Shown piece by piece: positions 1 through 6,117 of a DNA stretch of 7,718 nt. The position numbers and the translations under genes are program-made. This DNA comes from Rhizobium sp. Q54 (GTDB taxonomy: Bacteria; Pseudomonadota; Alphaproteobacteria; Rhizobiales; Beijerinckiaceae), in assembly GCA_945901195.1 (NCBI GenBank), contig CAMDKB010000222.1, positions 1-7,718 on the forward strand. The letters run 5' to 3'. The notes beneath the pieces were generated by a model. The model did not search any database and was not told where the DNA came from. It saw only the letters and a list, made by a program, of their open reading frames with translations. Numbering within the stretch: the stretch's first letter is position 1; every line of letters starts with the position of its first letter.

Positions 1-58
1 TTCTCAATAGTTTGGCTGTCCGATCCGCGCGATCAAATAAGCCGGCTTGCTTGGGCAT
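1..58 (-). CDS. IS5-family transposase, N-terminal fragment (truncated by window edge)
   Basis: The minus strand from position 58 reads MPKQAGLFDRADRTAKLLR and continues out of the window. IS5-family transposases commonly open this way: a short basic start, a Q-x-G-(F/L)-F-D motif, then a charged helix ending in a (K/R)L pair. A GGAG ribosome-binding site lies eight bases upstream of the ATG (minus strand of 67-70). The product would cut and join the element ends as a DDE transposase, but the catalytic domain is not visible here. Only 19 residues can be seen, so the family call rests on a short motif and the consistent context of an interrupted neighbour gene. It is too short to appear as an ordinary open reading frame. 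Confidence 0.6.
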   Translation of the reverse strand, partial: MPKQAGLFDRADRTAKLLR

Positions 59-140
59 AAGGAGCGCTCCGATTCAAATCGTCAATGAAGCATAGTGAAT
101 CACAGCTAGTTAAATTCGCGAAGAGTTTTTAGAAGTGCCC
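1..140 (-). mobile_element. IS5-family-like insertion sequence, terminal part (rest lies beyond the left edge)
   Basis: This stretch is visibly more AT-rich than the rest of the window. It carries a minus-strand transposase start (1 to 58) and an 82-base leader. Read on the minus strand, the outer end would begin GGGCACTTCTAAAAACTC at about 140, which resembles IS5-family ends that combine a GGG-type tip with an A-rich inner block. The tetramer CTAA at 140-143 fits the YTAR target duplication of the IS5 group. The partner terminal repeat and second target copy lie outside the window, so the boundary is uncertain by a few bases. The element abuts a gene that lacks its 5' end, which supports an insertion. 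Confidence 0.6.
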
Positions 141-1056
141 TAAAGACAAAGCCCATTTTGATCTTATTCGCTGGCAATCGTCACGCCAGAAAACAGAATG
201 GCCTGCGGCGTTTCCCGGAAGTCAGGATTCACCGCCGGCGCGGGTTGATGGCGGGGCGCTTCGTGTTGCCTATGTCGGGCACGCAACACTTCTCATTCAG
301 ACGCACGGATTGAACATTCTGATTGATCCTGTCTGGGCAGAGCGTTCAAGCCCCGTGCAATGGGCTGGACCCAAGCGGATCAATGCGGCGGGTATCGGGC
401 TCGGTGATTTACCGCCGCTGGACTATGTGCTGATTTCCCACAACCATTACGACCATCTCGATCTCGTCACGCTGGGCGTGCTTTCAGCAGCTCATCCCCG
501 TGCATTATTTTTGACGCCGCTTGGCAATGACGCGATCATGGAGGGCGCGGTTCCTGCCAATCGCATTCGCACGTTTGACTGGGGTGGGCGGGCCGACATC
601 GGTCCGGGAGCTGCAGTACATTTCGAGCCCAGCTATCACTGGTCTGCGCGTGGTTTGTTTGACCGCCGGATGGCGCTGTGGAGCGCCTTTGTCATCGAGA
701 CGTCTTCAGGCAAGATTTATCATATTGCCGACACCGGCTTTGCCGATGGCGCCATGTTCAGGCAGGCACGCGAGAAACATGGCGGATTCAGACTCGCGAT
801 TCTCCCCATCGGGGCTTACGAGCCGCGTTGGTTCATGAGGGATCATCACGTTAATCCCGATGAAGCCGTGAAAATTCTGCAGTTATGCGGGGCCGAGCAG
901 GCGCTGGCGCATCATTGGGGAACTTTTCAGCTCACAGATGAGCCCCATGACGAACCGCCAAAATTGCTTGAAACCGCGCTCTTGCGGGAAAACATCCCCG
1001 TATCGCGCTTTCAGGTGAAGCGGCCGGGCGAAGTGCTGGAATTTCCAACCGTTTGA
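141..1056 (+). pseudogene. MBL-fold metallo-hydrolase (NAPE-PLD/UlaG-like), 5' end missing
   Basis: The protein has the metallo-beta-lactamase signature SHNHYDHLD at residues 43-51, counted from the TTG at 310. Further probable metal or active-site residues are H110 (HWSARG), D141 (HIADTGF) and H202 (HHWGTF). The blocks AGPKR, RMALWSAFVIET and ILPIGAYEPRWFM are typical of the N-acyl-phosphatidylethanolamine phospholipase D-like branch. The substrate is unknown. Recognisable family sequence continues upstream of 310 in the same frame (FDLIRWQ, then VAYVGHATLLIQT, a core first strand). However, no ATG, GTG, TTG or CTG occurs between the stop at 130-132 and 310. A TTG start at 310 would give 248 residues without the first strands of the fold, so I read this as a disrupted gene. 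An automatic annotation may list 310 to 1056 as intact. Its 3' end is seven bases from the convergent GyrI-like gene. Confidence 0.75.
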
Positions 1057-1063
1057 ACTGCCG

Positions 1064-1675
1064 CTATTTCAACAGCACATAGATGTCGACAGCCAGATTC
1101 GTGTCATCCGAACCGATGGTCTCGCTGACATATTCCTCAATCAGCTCATCTCGCGCCGAAAGGCCTTTTTCATCCAGATAGGCTGCAATCGCCTCATAGG
1201 TGGATTTGATATCGTCGTAAGCGCCGCGATGTTCAAATTTCAGCGCCTGACCGCCGGGGGTCTTGCCAGCGGTGACGCCGCCCGAAAACGTGGCGCCAGC
1301 AGCGGGCGGGGCGGTGAGGGGCAACATGGCTTCATAAGTAAAGCCGTCATCGTCGCTCTGCACGAAGACCGCAATTGGTTTGCCGCTGGCTTCCAGTTTT
1401 GCTTTTTCGCCTTCGGCGCGCAGGGTGACGAATGCGTCGGTGATGGTCTTGAAGCCATCATCCCATTTGGCCTTGCCCCGTGCGACGAGTGCAGGACGTT
1501 CCGGCAATTCGATGGGGGCGACGACCTGGGCTTCTGGCTCGGCAGCGGGCGCTTCCGGCGCCGGGGTCTGGATGGGCGCGCCCTGCTGGGCTGACGCGGG
1601 AAGACAGAACGGGGTTGCGAGCAAGGCGCAAACCAGAGCCAAACCAGCCAAACGCGGGGCATTGGTCCAGATCAT
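1064..1675 (-). CDS. exported GyrI-like (AraC effector-binding) domain protein
   Basis: The protein has 203 residues. Residues 1-29 form a signal peptide: a hydrophobic core around residues 9-25, ending in ASA before QQ. A proline/alanine/glutamate-rich linker follows to about residue 55, then one GyrI-like/AraC effector-binding domain to the C-terminus. The domain is recognised from WDDGF, the GFTYEAMLPL strand, the FEHRGAYDDIKSTYEAI block and the closing VDIYVLLK strand. Family members in the cytosol bind small hydrophobic or cationic ligands or inhibit gyrase. The ligand here is unknown, and the signal peptide places it in the periplasm or membrane. The ATG at 1675 is chosen because GGGAG lies eight bases upstream and the signal peptide starts there. 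The frame stays open to 2122, but that extension is antisense to dapF. The gene converges on the broken MBL gene and diverges from dapF. Confidence 0.85.
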   Translation of the reverse strand: MIWTNAPRLAGLALVCALLATPFCLPASAQQGAPIQTPAPEAPAAEPEAQVVAPIELPERPALVARGKAKWDDGFKTITDAFVTLRAEGEKAKLEASGKPIAVFVQSDDDGFTYEAMLPLTAPPAAGATFSGGVTAGKTPGGQALKFEHRGAYDDIKSTYEAIAAYLDEKGLSARDELIEEYVSETIGSDDTNLAVDIYVLLK

Positions 1676-1712
1676 CAGAAGTCTCCCGAAGCGAGTGATT
1701 CCCGCAAAGCCG

Positions 1713-1718
1713 ATTATA
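1713..1718 (-). promoter_or_regulatory. -10 element (TATAAT) for the GyrI-like gene
   Basis: The minus strand reads TATAAT exactly, 37 bases upstream of the ATG at 1675, giving a leader of about 30 bases that contains the GGGAG site. At 17 bases spacing the -35 position reads TGTTTT, a poor match to TTGACA. The upstream half is therefore weak, and this remains a candidate only. Confidence 0.4.
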
Positions 1719-1781
1719 GGTAGGTTCCGGTGGCAAAAACAGGGCCAGTTTCCACTCCGTGCAATATTGGGCACGAAAGAT

Positions 1782-1810
1782 TTGGGCCGCGCGGTCAACC
1801 GGATTATAAG
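1782..1810 (+). promoter_or_regulatory. candidate promoter of the dapF operon, possibly leaderless
   Basis: TTGGGC (1782-1787), a 17-base spacer and TATAAG (1805-1810) form a sigma-70-like pair. The -10 matches five of six positions and the -35 three of six. Transcription would be expected to begin about seven bases after the -10, at or next to the A of the dapF ATG (1817). No clear Shine-Dalgarno sequence lies between the -10 and the ATG. An upstream promoter with an ordinary leader remains possible. Confidence 0.35.
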
Positions 1811-1816
1811 CGGTGG

Positions 1817-2704
1817 ATGACATCCGCCGCCTCCAACCCGCTTGCCAGCCGGCCGTTCCTGAAAATGAACGGAATCGGCAATTCCATTGTTGTGCTCGAC
1901 TTGCGCGGAAGCCCGCTGCGTGTGAGCGCTGCGGATGCGCGCGCCATCGGTCGTGGCAAGGGCCTGGCCTACGATCAAATGATGGTGCTTTACGATCCGG
2001 TTGCCCCGGGAACGGTGGCCCGGATGAAGATTTTCAATATCGACGGGTCGCTTTCCGGCGCTTGCGGCAACGGCACGCGCTGCGTCGCCTGGGCGTTGAT
2101 GCAGCAAACGGCTGAAAAACAAATCATTCTGGAAAGCGATGGCGGCCTGCTGGAATGTACGCGAGAGGGCGCGTGGCGGTTTACCGTCGACATGGGTGCG
2201 CCGCGTCTTGGCTGGAACGACATTCCATTACGGGATGCTGTCGCCGATACATTGCTGGTGGGGCTGCCGGACCCGCCGCCCGGTGCAGAACATCTGGGCG
2301 GGTTCGGCGCAGTCAATATGGGCAATCCCCATGCGGTGTTTTTCGTTGACGATGTGGAGGCGCATCACCTCGACCGGGTCGGGCCGCTGATCGAACTTCA
2401 CCCGATGTTTCCGCAGCGCGTGAACGTATCGCTCGCCCATGTGGTTGCGCGCGATTATATCGAGTTGAAGGTGTGGGAACGCGGCACAGGGCTGACGCTG
2501 GCCTGCGGCTCTGCTGCTTGTGCGACGCTGGTTGCTGCGGCCCGCCGCAATCTGTCTGGCCGCCGCGCCACGTTTCGCCTGCCCGGCGGCGAACTTGTAA
2601 TCGAATGGCGCGAGAGTGATGGCCATGTGCTGATGACCGGGGATGTTGAGCTGGAATTTGAAGGGCGATTCGACCCCATGCTGTTTGCCGAAGCCAACGC
2701 ATGA
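1817..2704 (+). CDS. dapF: diaminopimelate epimerase
   Basis: The 295-residue protein interconverts LL- and meso-2,6-diaminopimelate. This is a cytosolic step that supplies lysine and the cross-linking residue of peptidoglycan. Both catalytic cysteines are present: C83 in GACGNGTRC and C230 in LACGSAACA. The N-terminal FLKMNGIGN motif, the MGNPHAV motif and the ERGTG motif just before the second cysteine complete the two-lobed epimerase fold. The residue after MNGIGN is serine, where Asp or Glu is usual; this is probably tolerated. The length is normal. The ATG at 1817 is preferred because it sits about 15 residues before the conserved first strand. A GTG at 1730 in the same frame would add 29 residues that do not look like DapF and would cover the promoter region. 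The stop overlaps the mtaB start by four bases. Confidence 0.95.
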   Translation: MTSAASNPLASRPFLKMNGIGNSIVVLDLRGSPLRVSAADARAIGRGKGLAYDQMMVLYDPVAPGTVARMKIFNIDGSLSGACGNGTRCVAWALMQQTAEKQIILESDGGLLECTREGAWRFTVDMGAPRLGWNDIPLRDAVADTLLVGLPDPPPGAEHLGGFGAVNMGNPHAVFFVDDVEAHHLDRVGPLIELHPMFPQRVNVSLAHVVARDYIELKVWERGTGLTLACGSAACATLVAAARRNLSGRRATFRLPGGELVIEWRESDGHVLMTGDVELEFEGRFDPMLFAEANA

Positions 2705-3999
2705 GTCACGGGTCTTCCATCGAAGTCATGACCTTCGGCTGCCGGCTCAATACGATTGAGTCCGAAGCCATGCGGCGGGCGGCTGTCGCAGCGGGCCACG
2801 AAGATATTGTCATTGTGAACACCTGCGCGGTCACGCAGGAAGCCGTGCGGCAAGCGCGGCAATCGATCCGGCGGGTCGCACGCGAAAGACCGGACGCGAA
2901 AATTGTCGTCACGGGTTGCGCCGCGCAAATTGATCCGGCGATGTTTGCAGAAATGCCTGAGGTCACGCGTGTGATCGGCAATGCGGACAAGGCGAAGTCC
3001 GAAAGCTGGCGTGCGATGGATTTTGCCAGCGATCTTGCGCCGCGCGTTCGCGTCAATAACATCATGGCGCTGCCGGAAACGGCGCATCATTTTGTGGCCA
3101 GCGACGACGTGGATTCTGTCGAAGGGCATACGCGCGCTTTTGTGGAAGTACAAAATGGATGTGATCATCGCTGCACGTTCTGCATTATCCCTTTTGGGCG
3201 GGGGCCATCGCGCTCTGCACCTGCCGGGGAGGTGGTTCAGCAGATCCGCAGGCTGGCAGACAATGGTTACAGGGAAATCGTTCTGACGGGCGTTGATATT
3301 ACCTCGTGGGGTCACGATCTGCCCGGTGCGCCGAAATTCGGCAAGCTGGTCAAATCCATACTGGCGCACGTGCCCGATATCGCGAGATTGCGGATTTCCT
3401 CGATTGATTGCATCGAAGCGGATGACGACCTCTGGGATTGCATCGCCAACGAGCACCGGCTGATGCCGCATCTGCATCTGTCGCTGCAGGCGGGCGATGA
3501 TCTCATCCTCAAGCGGATGAAGCGCCGCCACCTGCGCGATGAGGCGATCAGGTTTTGCGAAGAAGCGCGCAGACTGCGGCCTGGCATGATTTTCGGGGCG
3601 GATATCATCGCCGGCTTCCCGACGGAAACCGAGGACATGTTCAACCGATCGCTGGACCTGGTTCGCGAATGCGGTCTTACGTTTTTGCACGTCTTCCCGT
3701 ATTCGCCGCGTCCGGGGACACCAGCAGCGAAAATGCCGCAGGTTGCTTCACCGGAAATCAAGGCGCGCGCCAAGCGGTTGCGCGACGCAGGCGCTCTGGC
3801 CCTTGCCGGGCATCTCGACCGGCAGATTGGGAGAAAATTAAAGTTGCTGACGGAGGCGGGGGGAATGGCGCGGAGCGAAGACTTTACGCCTGTGCGCCTT
3901 GCCGGGTTCGAGCGAGGTCAATTGGTTGATGCGGTCATCACTCATCATGATCGCGCTGTTCTCACTGGAGCTCCCGCCGTAGCGACAGCGCCGGTATGA
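2701..3999 (+). CDS. mtaB: tRNA t6A37 methylthiotransferase (MtaB family)
   Basis: This 432-residue radical-SAM methylthiotransferase adds a methylthio group to N6-threonylcarbamoyladenosine at position 37 of tRNAs that read ANN codons. The N-terminal UPF0004 domain carries the three cysteines of the auxiliary iron-sulfur cluster: C14 (TFGCRLN), C42 (VNTCAVT) and C73 (VTGCAAQ). The radical-SAM CxxxCxxC motif is C154, C158 and C161 (GCDHRCTFCIIPFGRG). A TRAM-like RNA-binding tail occupies roughly the last 60 residues. The FGCRLN and ESEAMR motifs and the closely spaced NTCAVT/RQARQ block favour MtaB over MiaB or RimO. The gene starts inside the dapF stop (ATGA) and ends inside the next start (ATGA), so expression is probably coupled to both neighbours. 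Confidence 0.92.
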   Translation: MSHGSSIEVMTFGCRLNTIESEAMRRAAVAAGHEDIVIVNTCAVTQEAVRQARQSIRRVARERPDAKIVVTGCAAQIDPAMFAEMPEVTRVIGNADKAKSESWRAMDFASDLAPRVRVNNIMALPETAHHFVASDDVDSVEGHTRAFVEVQNGCDHRCTFCIIPFGRGPSRSAPAGEVVQQIRRLADNGYREIVLTGVDITSWGHDLPGAPKFGKLVKSILAHVPDIARLRISSIDCIEADDDLWDCIANEHRLMPHLHLSLQAGDDLILKRMKRRHLRDEAIRFCEEARRLRPGMIFGADIIAGFPTETEDMFNRSLDLVRECGLTFLHVFPYSPRPGTPAAKMPQVASPEIKARAKRLRDAGALALAGHLDRQIGRKLKLLTEAGGMARSEDFTPVRLAGFERGQLVDAVITHHDRAVLTGAPAVATAPV

Positions 4000-4748
4000 G
4001 CGGGTTTATCACTTCACTGTGGATTTATACGCCGCTGGAATTTGCCGCCGCGCTGGCGATTGTCATGGCGGGCGGCATCGTGCGGGGCTTTACGGGATTC
4101 GGCTCGGGTCTCGTGATGGTGCCATTGCTGGCGTTATTGTGGGGGCCGGTGGAAGCGTTGGCGGCGATGGTCGGTCTGGGCAGCTTTGCGACCCTTCAGC
4201 TGATTCCCCGTGCGTTCCCCATGACGAACTGGCGCGATGTCGGCCCGATGGTTGCCGGATCGTTGGCGCTGACGCCTGTCGGCACGGCGCTCCTGATTTC
4301 GCTTGATCCAGGTGTCGTTAAAAAAATCATTGCGACGCTGGTGCTTGTTGCGACGGTCATCACCTTGCGCGGTTGGGTTTATCGCGGGCCACGCGGTGTC
4401 TTGCCGGGATTTATATCAGGTGGCCTGACGGGGCTCATCAATGGCGTGGCGGGCGTTGGTGGCCCGGCGACGGTGCTCTATCTGATGGCGCTGCCGGACA
4501 AGCCAGAAACGCATCGCGCGAATATTGTTTCAGCCATGGCTTTCGTGACGATCGCCGTCTTCGTTTCGATGATTTTTGCCGGGGCGGTCAGCGCCCGGGC
4601 CATGACTCATATCATCGTGTTTTTCATACCTTCTTTTGTTTCAATCCGAATCGGCGTGAAGATGTTTCAAGTCCTGCCCTCGCGGCTGTTCAAGATCATC
4701 GTGCTGTGGTTCCTGATTGCGATCAGCATCACGATACTGCTGGCGTGA
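3996..4748 (+). CDS. TauE/SafE (TSUP) family permease
   Basis: This 250-residue, strongly hydrophobic protein should have seven or eight membrane helices. It shows the pseudo-two-fold repeat of the TSUP family (DUF81): a first glycine-rich block GGIVRGFTGFGSGL near residues 25-39, and a second, GGLTGLINGVAGVGGP, near residues 141-156. Family members move sulfite, sulfoacetate, taurine-derived or other organic anions across the inner membrane. The sequence does not identify the substrate. The final residues form one more hydrophobic helix (IIVLWFLIAISITILLA). The ATG overlaps the mtaB stop by four bases, making it the third gene of the dapF operon. No sulfur-metabolism gene is adjacent, so the location gives no clue to substrate. 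Confidence 0.88.
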   Translation: MSGFITSLWIYTPLEFAAALAIVMAGGIVRGFTGFGSGLVMVPLLALLWGPVEALAAMVGLGSFATLQLIPRAFPMTNWRDVGPMVAGSLALTPVGTALLISLDPGVVKKIIATLVLVATVITLRGWVYRGPRGVLPGFISGGLTGLINGVAGVGGPATVLYLMALPDKPETHRANIVSAMAFVTIAVFVSMIFAGAVSARAMTHIIVFFIPSFVSIRIGVKMFQVLPSRLFKIIVLWFLIAISITILLA

Positions 4749-4872
4749 GCCGTGAACCCAATCAAGTCGCCAAATTTCACCCCTATTCCCAAGGTGATTA
4801 TGCGCGGTATGCTGTGCAGGTGAATAAGCGGCTCGCCCCTGCGATTCGCGACACCTGAACGGAGAGTCCGTC

Positions 4873-5181
4873 ATGAAAAGCTTGTACCTTGCACTATCCT
4901 GCGCGCTTGCCATCTCGCTCGCTGCCAGCACCGCCTTTGCTCAATCGCCAGCGCCTGCTCCTGCTGCGCCCGCCGCGCCAGCAGTTGCTGCGCCTGCACC
5001 GAGCTGCACGGCCAACGCCACTGAGAAAAAACTCGCAGGCGCGGCTAAAAACAGTTTCATGAAAAAGTGCCAGACGGATGCTGCGACGTCGTGCAACAAT
5101 CAGGCGACCGAACGCAAAATCTTTGGGGCGGCCAAGGCCAGCTTCACCAAGAAATGCGTTGCGGACGCCGTGGGAACCTGA
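4873..5181 (+). CDS. small secreted PsiF-repeat protein
   Basis: The protein has 102 residues. A signal peptide covers residues 1-23 (hydrophobic core, then AFA before QS), followed by an alanine/proline linker to residue 43. Two copies of a PsiF-type repeat then occupy residues 45-73 and 74-102. Each has a Cys, an (E)KKL/RKI-(A/F)-GAAK-x-SF-x-KKC core and a D-A pair. The four cysteines C45, C66, C74 and C95 sit at an exact 29-residue period, so each repeat can form one disulfide in the periplasm. PsiF proteins were first described as phosphate-starvation-inducible in E. coli, and their biochemical role is unknown. GGAGAG ends six bases before the ATG and supports this start. The gene is followed by a strong hairpin terminator and faces the convergent pseudouridine synthase gene. 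Confidence 0.85.
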   Translation: MKSLYLALSCALAISLAASTAFAQSPAPAPAAPAAPAVAAPAPSCTANATEKKLAGAAKNSFMKKCQTDAATSCNNQATERKIFGAAKASFTKKCVADAVGT

Positions 5182-5202
5182 AAACTCGCAAATTCACGCT
5201 GC

Positions 5203-5232
5203 GCCGGCCGGCTTATCCCCGGTCGGCTTTTT
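5203..5232 (+). terminator. rho-independent terminator of the psiF-like gene
   Basis: The arms GCCGGCCGG (5203-5211) and CCGGTCGGC (5219-5227) pair over nine base pairs with one G-U, around a seven-base loop. The run TTTTTCTT starts at 5228. It lies 21 bases after the psiF-like stop codon. The stop codon of the opposite-strand rluA-type gene (5213-5215) falls inside the loop, so the hairpin overlaps coding sequence of the convergent gene. Confidence 0.75.
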
Positions 5233-6010
5233 CTTGCCCGGCCGGTTCTTCATGCGCGGTTGGTTCTTTATGCCCGACCGGTTTTTTCATGTCGATATGC
5301 CGTGCAGTCTCGTCCTGCTCGCGCCATCCGCAGCTCTTGAGCAGCGCCTTCATGTGATCGGGTACAGGCGCGCTGACGCGCACCGGCTCGCCATTCTTGG
5401 ACATCGGCACGACGATTTCCCGCGCCAGCAATTGCAGACGCACCAGGCTGTCGCGGGCTGCGCTGCCGTAGATATTGTCACCGACGATGGGAAAGCCTGA
5501 TGACGCCGAATGCACGCGCAATTGATGGGTGCGTCCGCTTAACGGCGTATATTCGAGCCAAGCTACAGCCTTTCCATCGCTGTCGACGCCCCGGCCCAGC
5601 ACACGCCAGCGCGTTTGCGACGGCAGGCCCATGGGATCGTGCTGCATCCACCAGCCGCGATTGGCGTCCTTGCGCCCGAGCGGCATGTCAATCAGGCCCT
5701 CATCTGCGGCTGGCCCGTCTTCAACGACCGCCCAATAGGTCTTGTCGACGAGTTGTTCCTTGAATAGTTTTCCGAGCCGTTCCAAGGCCTTGTGATGGCG
5801 GCCCAGGACGAGACACCCGGACGTTTCACGATCCAGCCGGTGCGCCAGATGCGGCACGCGCGGCAGGCCAAAGGCCAGTATGAAAAAATAATCCTCAATG
5901 TTCTCGCCGCCCTTGGGCCCGCGATGGACTGCGATCCCGGCGGGCTTGTCGATGACAAGCATCATGCCGTCACGGTAGAGAATGCGTCCAAGAAGGTCTT
6001 CGGATTTCAT
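5213..6010 (-). CDS. RluA-family RNA pseudouridine synthase with hexapeptide-repeat tail
   Basis: The 265-residue protein isomerises uridine to pseudouridine in rRNA or tRNA. The catalytic aspartate is D60 in HRLDRETSG. The upstream strand MLVIDKPAGIAVH and the later block LSGRTHQLRVH, followed by FPIVGDNIYG, are the conserved motifs of the RluA/RluC/RluD/TruC group. There is no N-terminal S4 domain, so the protein starts almost at the catalytic domain and the exact target uridine cannot be assigned. The catalytic domain ends near residue 230 (SCGWREQDE). The remaining roughly 30 residues form a charged tail of four hexapeptide repeats, absent from most relatives as far as I know. The ATG at 6010 is preceded only by a weak AAAGA-type ribosome site. 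The gene diverges from ftsY and converges on the psiF-like gene. Confidence 0.88.
   Translation of the reverse strand: MKSEDLLGRILYRDGMMLVIDKPAGIAVHRGPKGGENIEDYFFILAFGLPRVPHLAHRLDRETSGCLVLGRHHKALERLGKLFKEQLVDKTYWAVVEDGPAADEGLIDMPLGRKDANRGWWMQHDPMGLPSQTRWRVLGRGVDSDGKAVAWLEYTPLSGRTHQLRVHSASSGFPIVGDNIYGSAARDSLVRLQLLAREIVVPMSKNGEPVRVSAPVPDHMKALLKSCGWREQDETARHIDMKKPVGHKEPTAHEEPAGQEKADRG
5222..5293. repeat. four imperfect 18-bp tandem repeats
   Basis: The units are 5222-5239, 5240-5257, 5258-5275 and 5276-5293. The shared pattern on the plus strand is G-N-(C/T)-(C/T)-G-G, a T-rich block with an ATG or TTG, then a pyrimidine-ending GCCC-like tail. On the minus strand the units encode four hexapeptides in the tail of the pseudouridine synthase, with approximate consensus (G/A)-(H/Q)-(K/E)-E-P-x. 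Divergence between units indicates old duplications or length variation followed by drift. Confidence 0.7.
5257..5287 (+). terminator. second terminator-like hairpin inside the rluA-type gene
   Basis: The arms CGGTTGG (5257-5263) and CCGACCG (5274-5280) pair over seven base pairs with one G-U, around a ten-base loop. One G and six T residues (5282-5287) follow. It would act as a backup to the first terminator on transcripts coming from the psiF-like gene. It is built from repeat units three and four, so it may be a by-product of the repeat rather than a selected signal. Confidence 0.45.
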
Positions 6011-6039
6011 CTGTTATCTTTCGGTGTGCCGGTTTAGAG

Positions 6040-6068
6040 GCTATCGAAGGATCGGACCTATTGGTCAA
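6040..6068 (-). promoter_or_regulatory. promoter of the rluA-type gene
   Basis: On the minus strand TTGACC (plus positions 6063-6068) is preceded by C, giving the CTTGAC form favoured in alphaproteobacteria. A 17-base spacer and GATAGC (6040-6045) follow. The -35 matches five of six consensus positions and the -10 three of six. The transcript would start near 6033, leaving a leader of about 23 bases before the ATG at 6010. Confidence 0.45.
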
Positions 6069-6117
6069 GCGACGATCCAGTCCGGGTTTAGCGCGTAAAG
6101 CTCCAGAGCGAACATTT

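Noticed and set aside
58..310. Fusion of transposon sequence to the MBL frame creating a new start
   Set aside because: A TAG stop at 130-132 lies in the same frame and no start codon follows before 310, so no fusion protein can be made.
1730..1816. Upstream GTG start for dapF
   Set aside because: The 29 added residues do not resemble DapF N-termini and would overlap the likely promoter region.
1676..2122. N-terminal extension of the GyrI-like gene to 2122
   Set aside because: The extra 149 residues are antisense to the dapF start and lack domain character. A signal peptide and a GGGAG site mark the start at 1675.
2455..3690. Minus-strand open frame of 411 codons
   Set aside because: It is antisense to dapF and mtaB, both of which have clear catalytic motifs. 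Its translation is rich in Arg, His and Pro and shows no recognisable domain.
4373..4858. Plus-strand open frame of 161 codons running past the permease
   Set aside because: It is an alternative frame of the permease gene with scrambled composition and no membrane segments.
4749..4872. Promoter for the psiF-like gene (TATGCT near 4809)
   Set aside because: At 17 bases spacing the -35 position has no resemblance to consensus, and there is no PHO-box-like direct repeat that I could recognise.
6061..6117. Upstream TTG or GTG start for ftsY
   Set aside because: The added residues have no family character and overlap the -35 of the divergent promoter. The ATG at 6118 gives a normal basic FtsY N-terminus.
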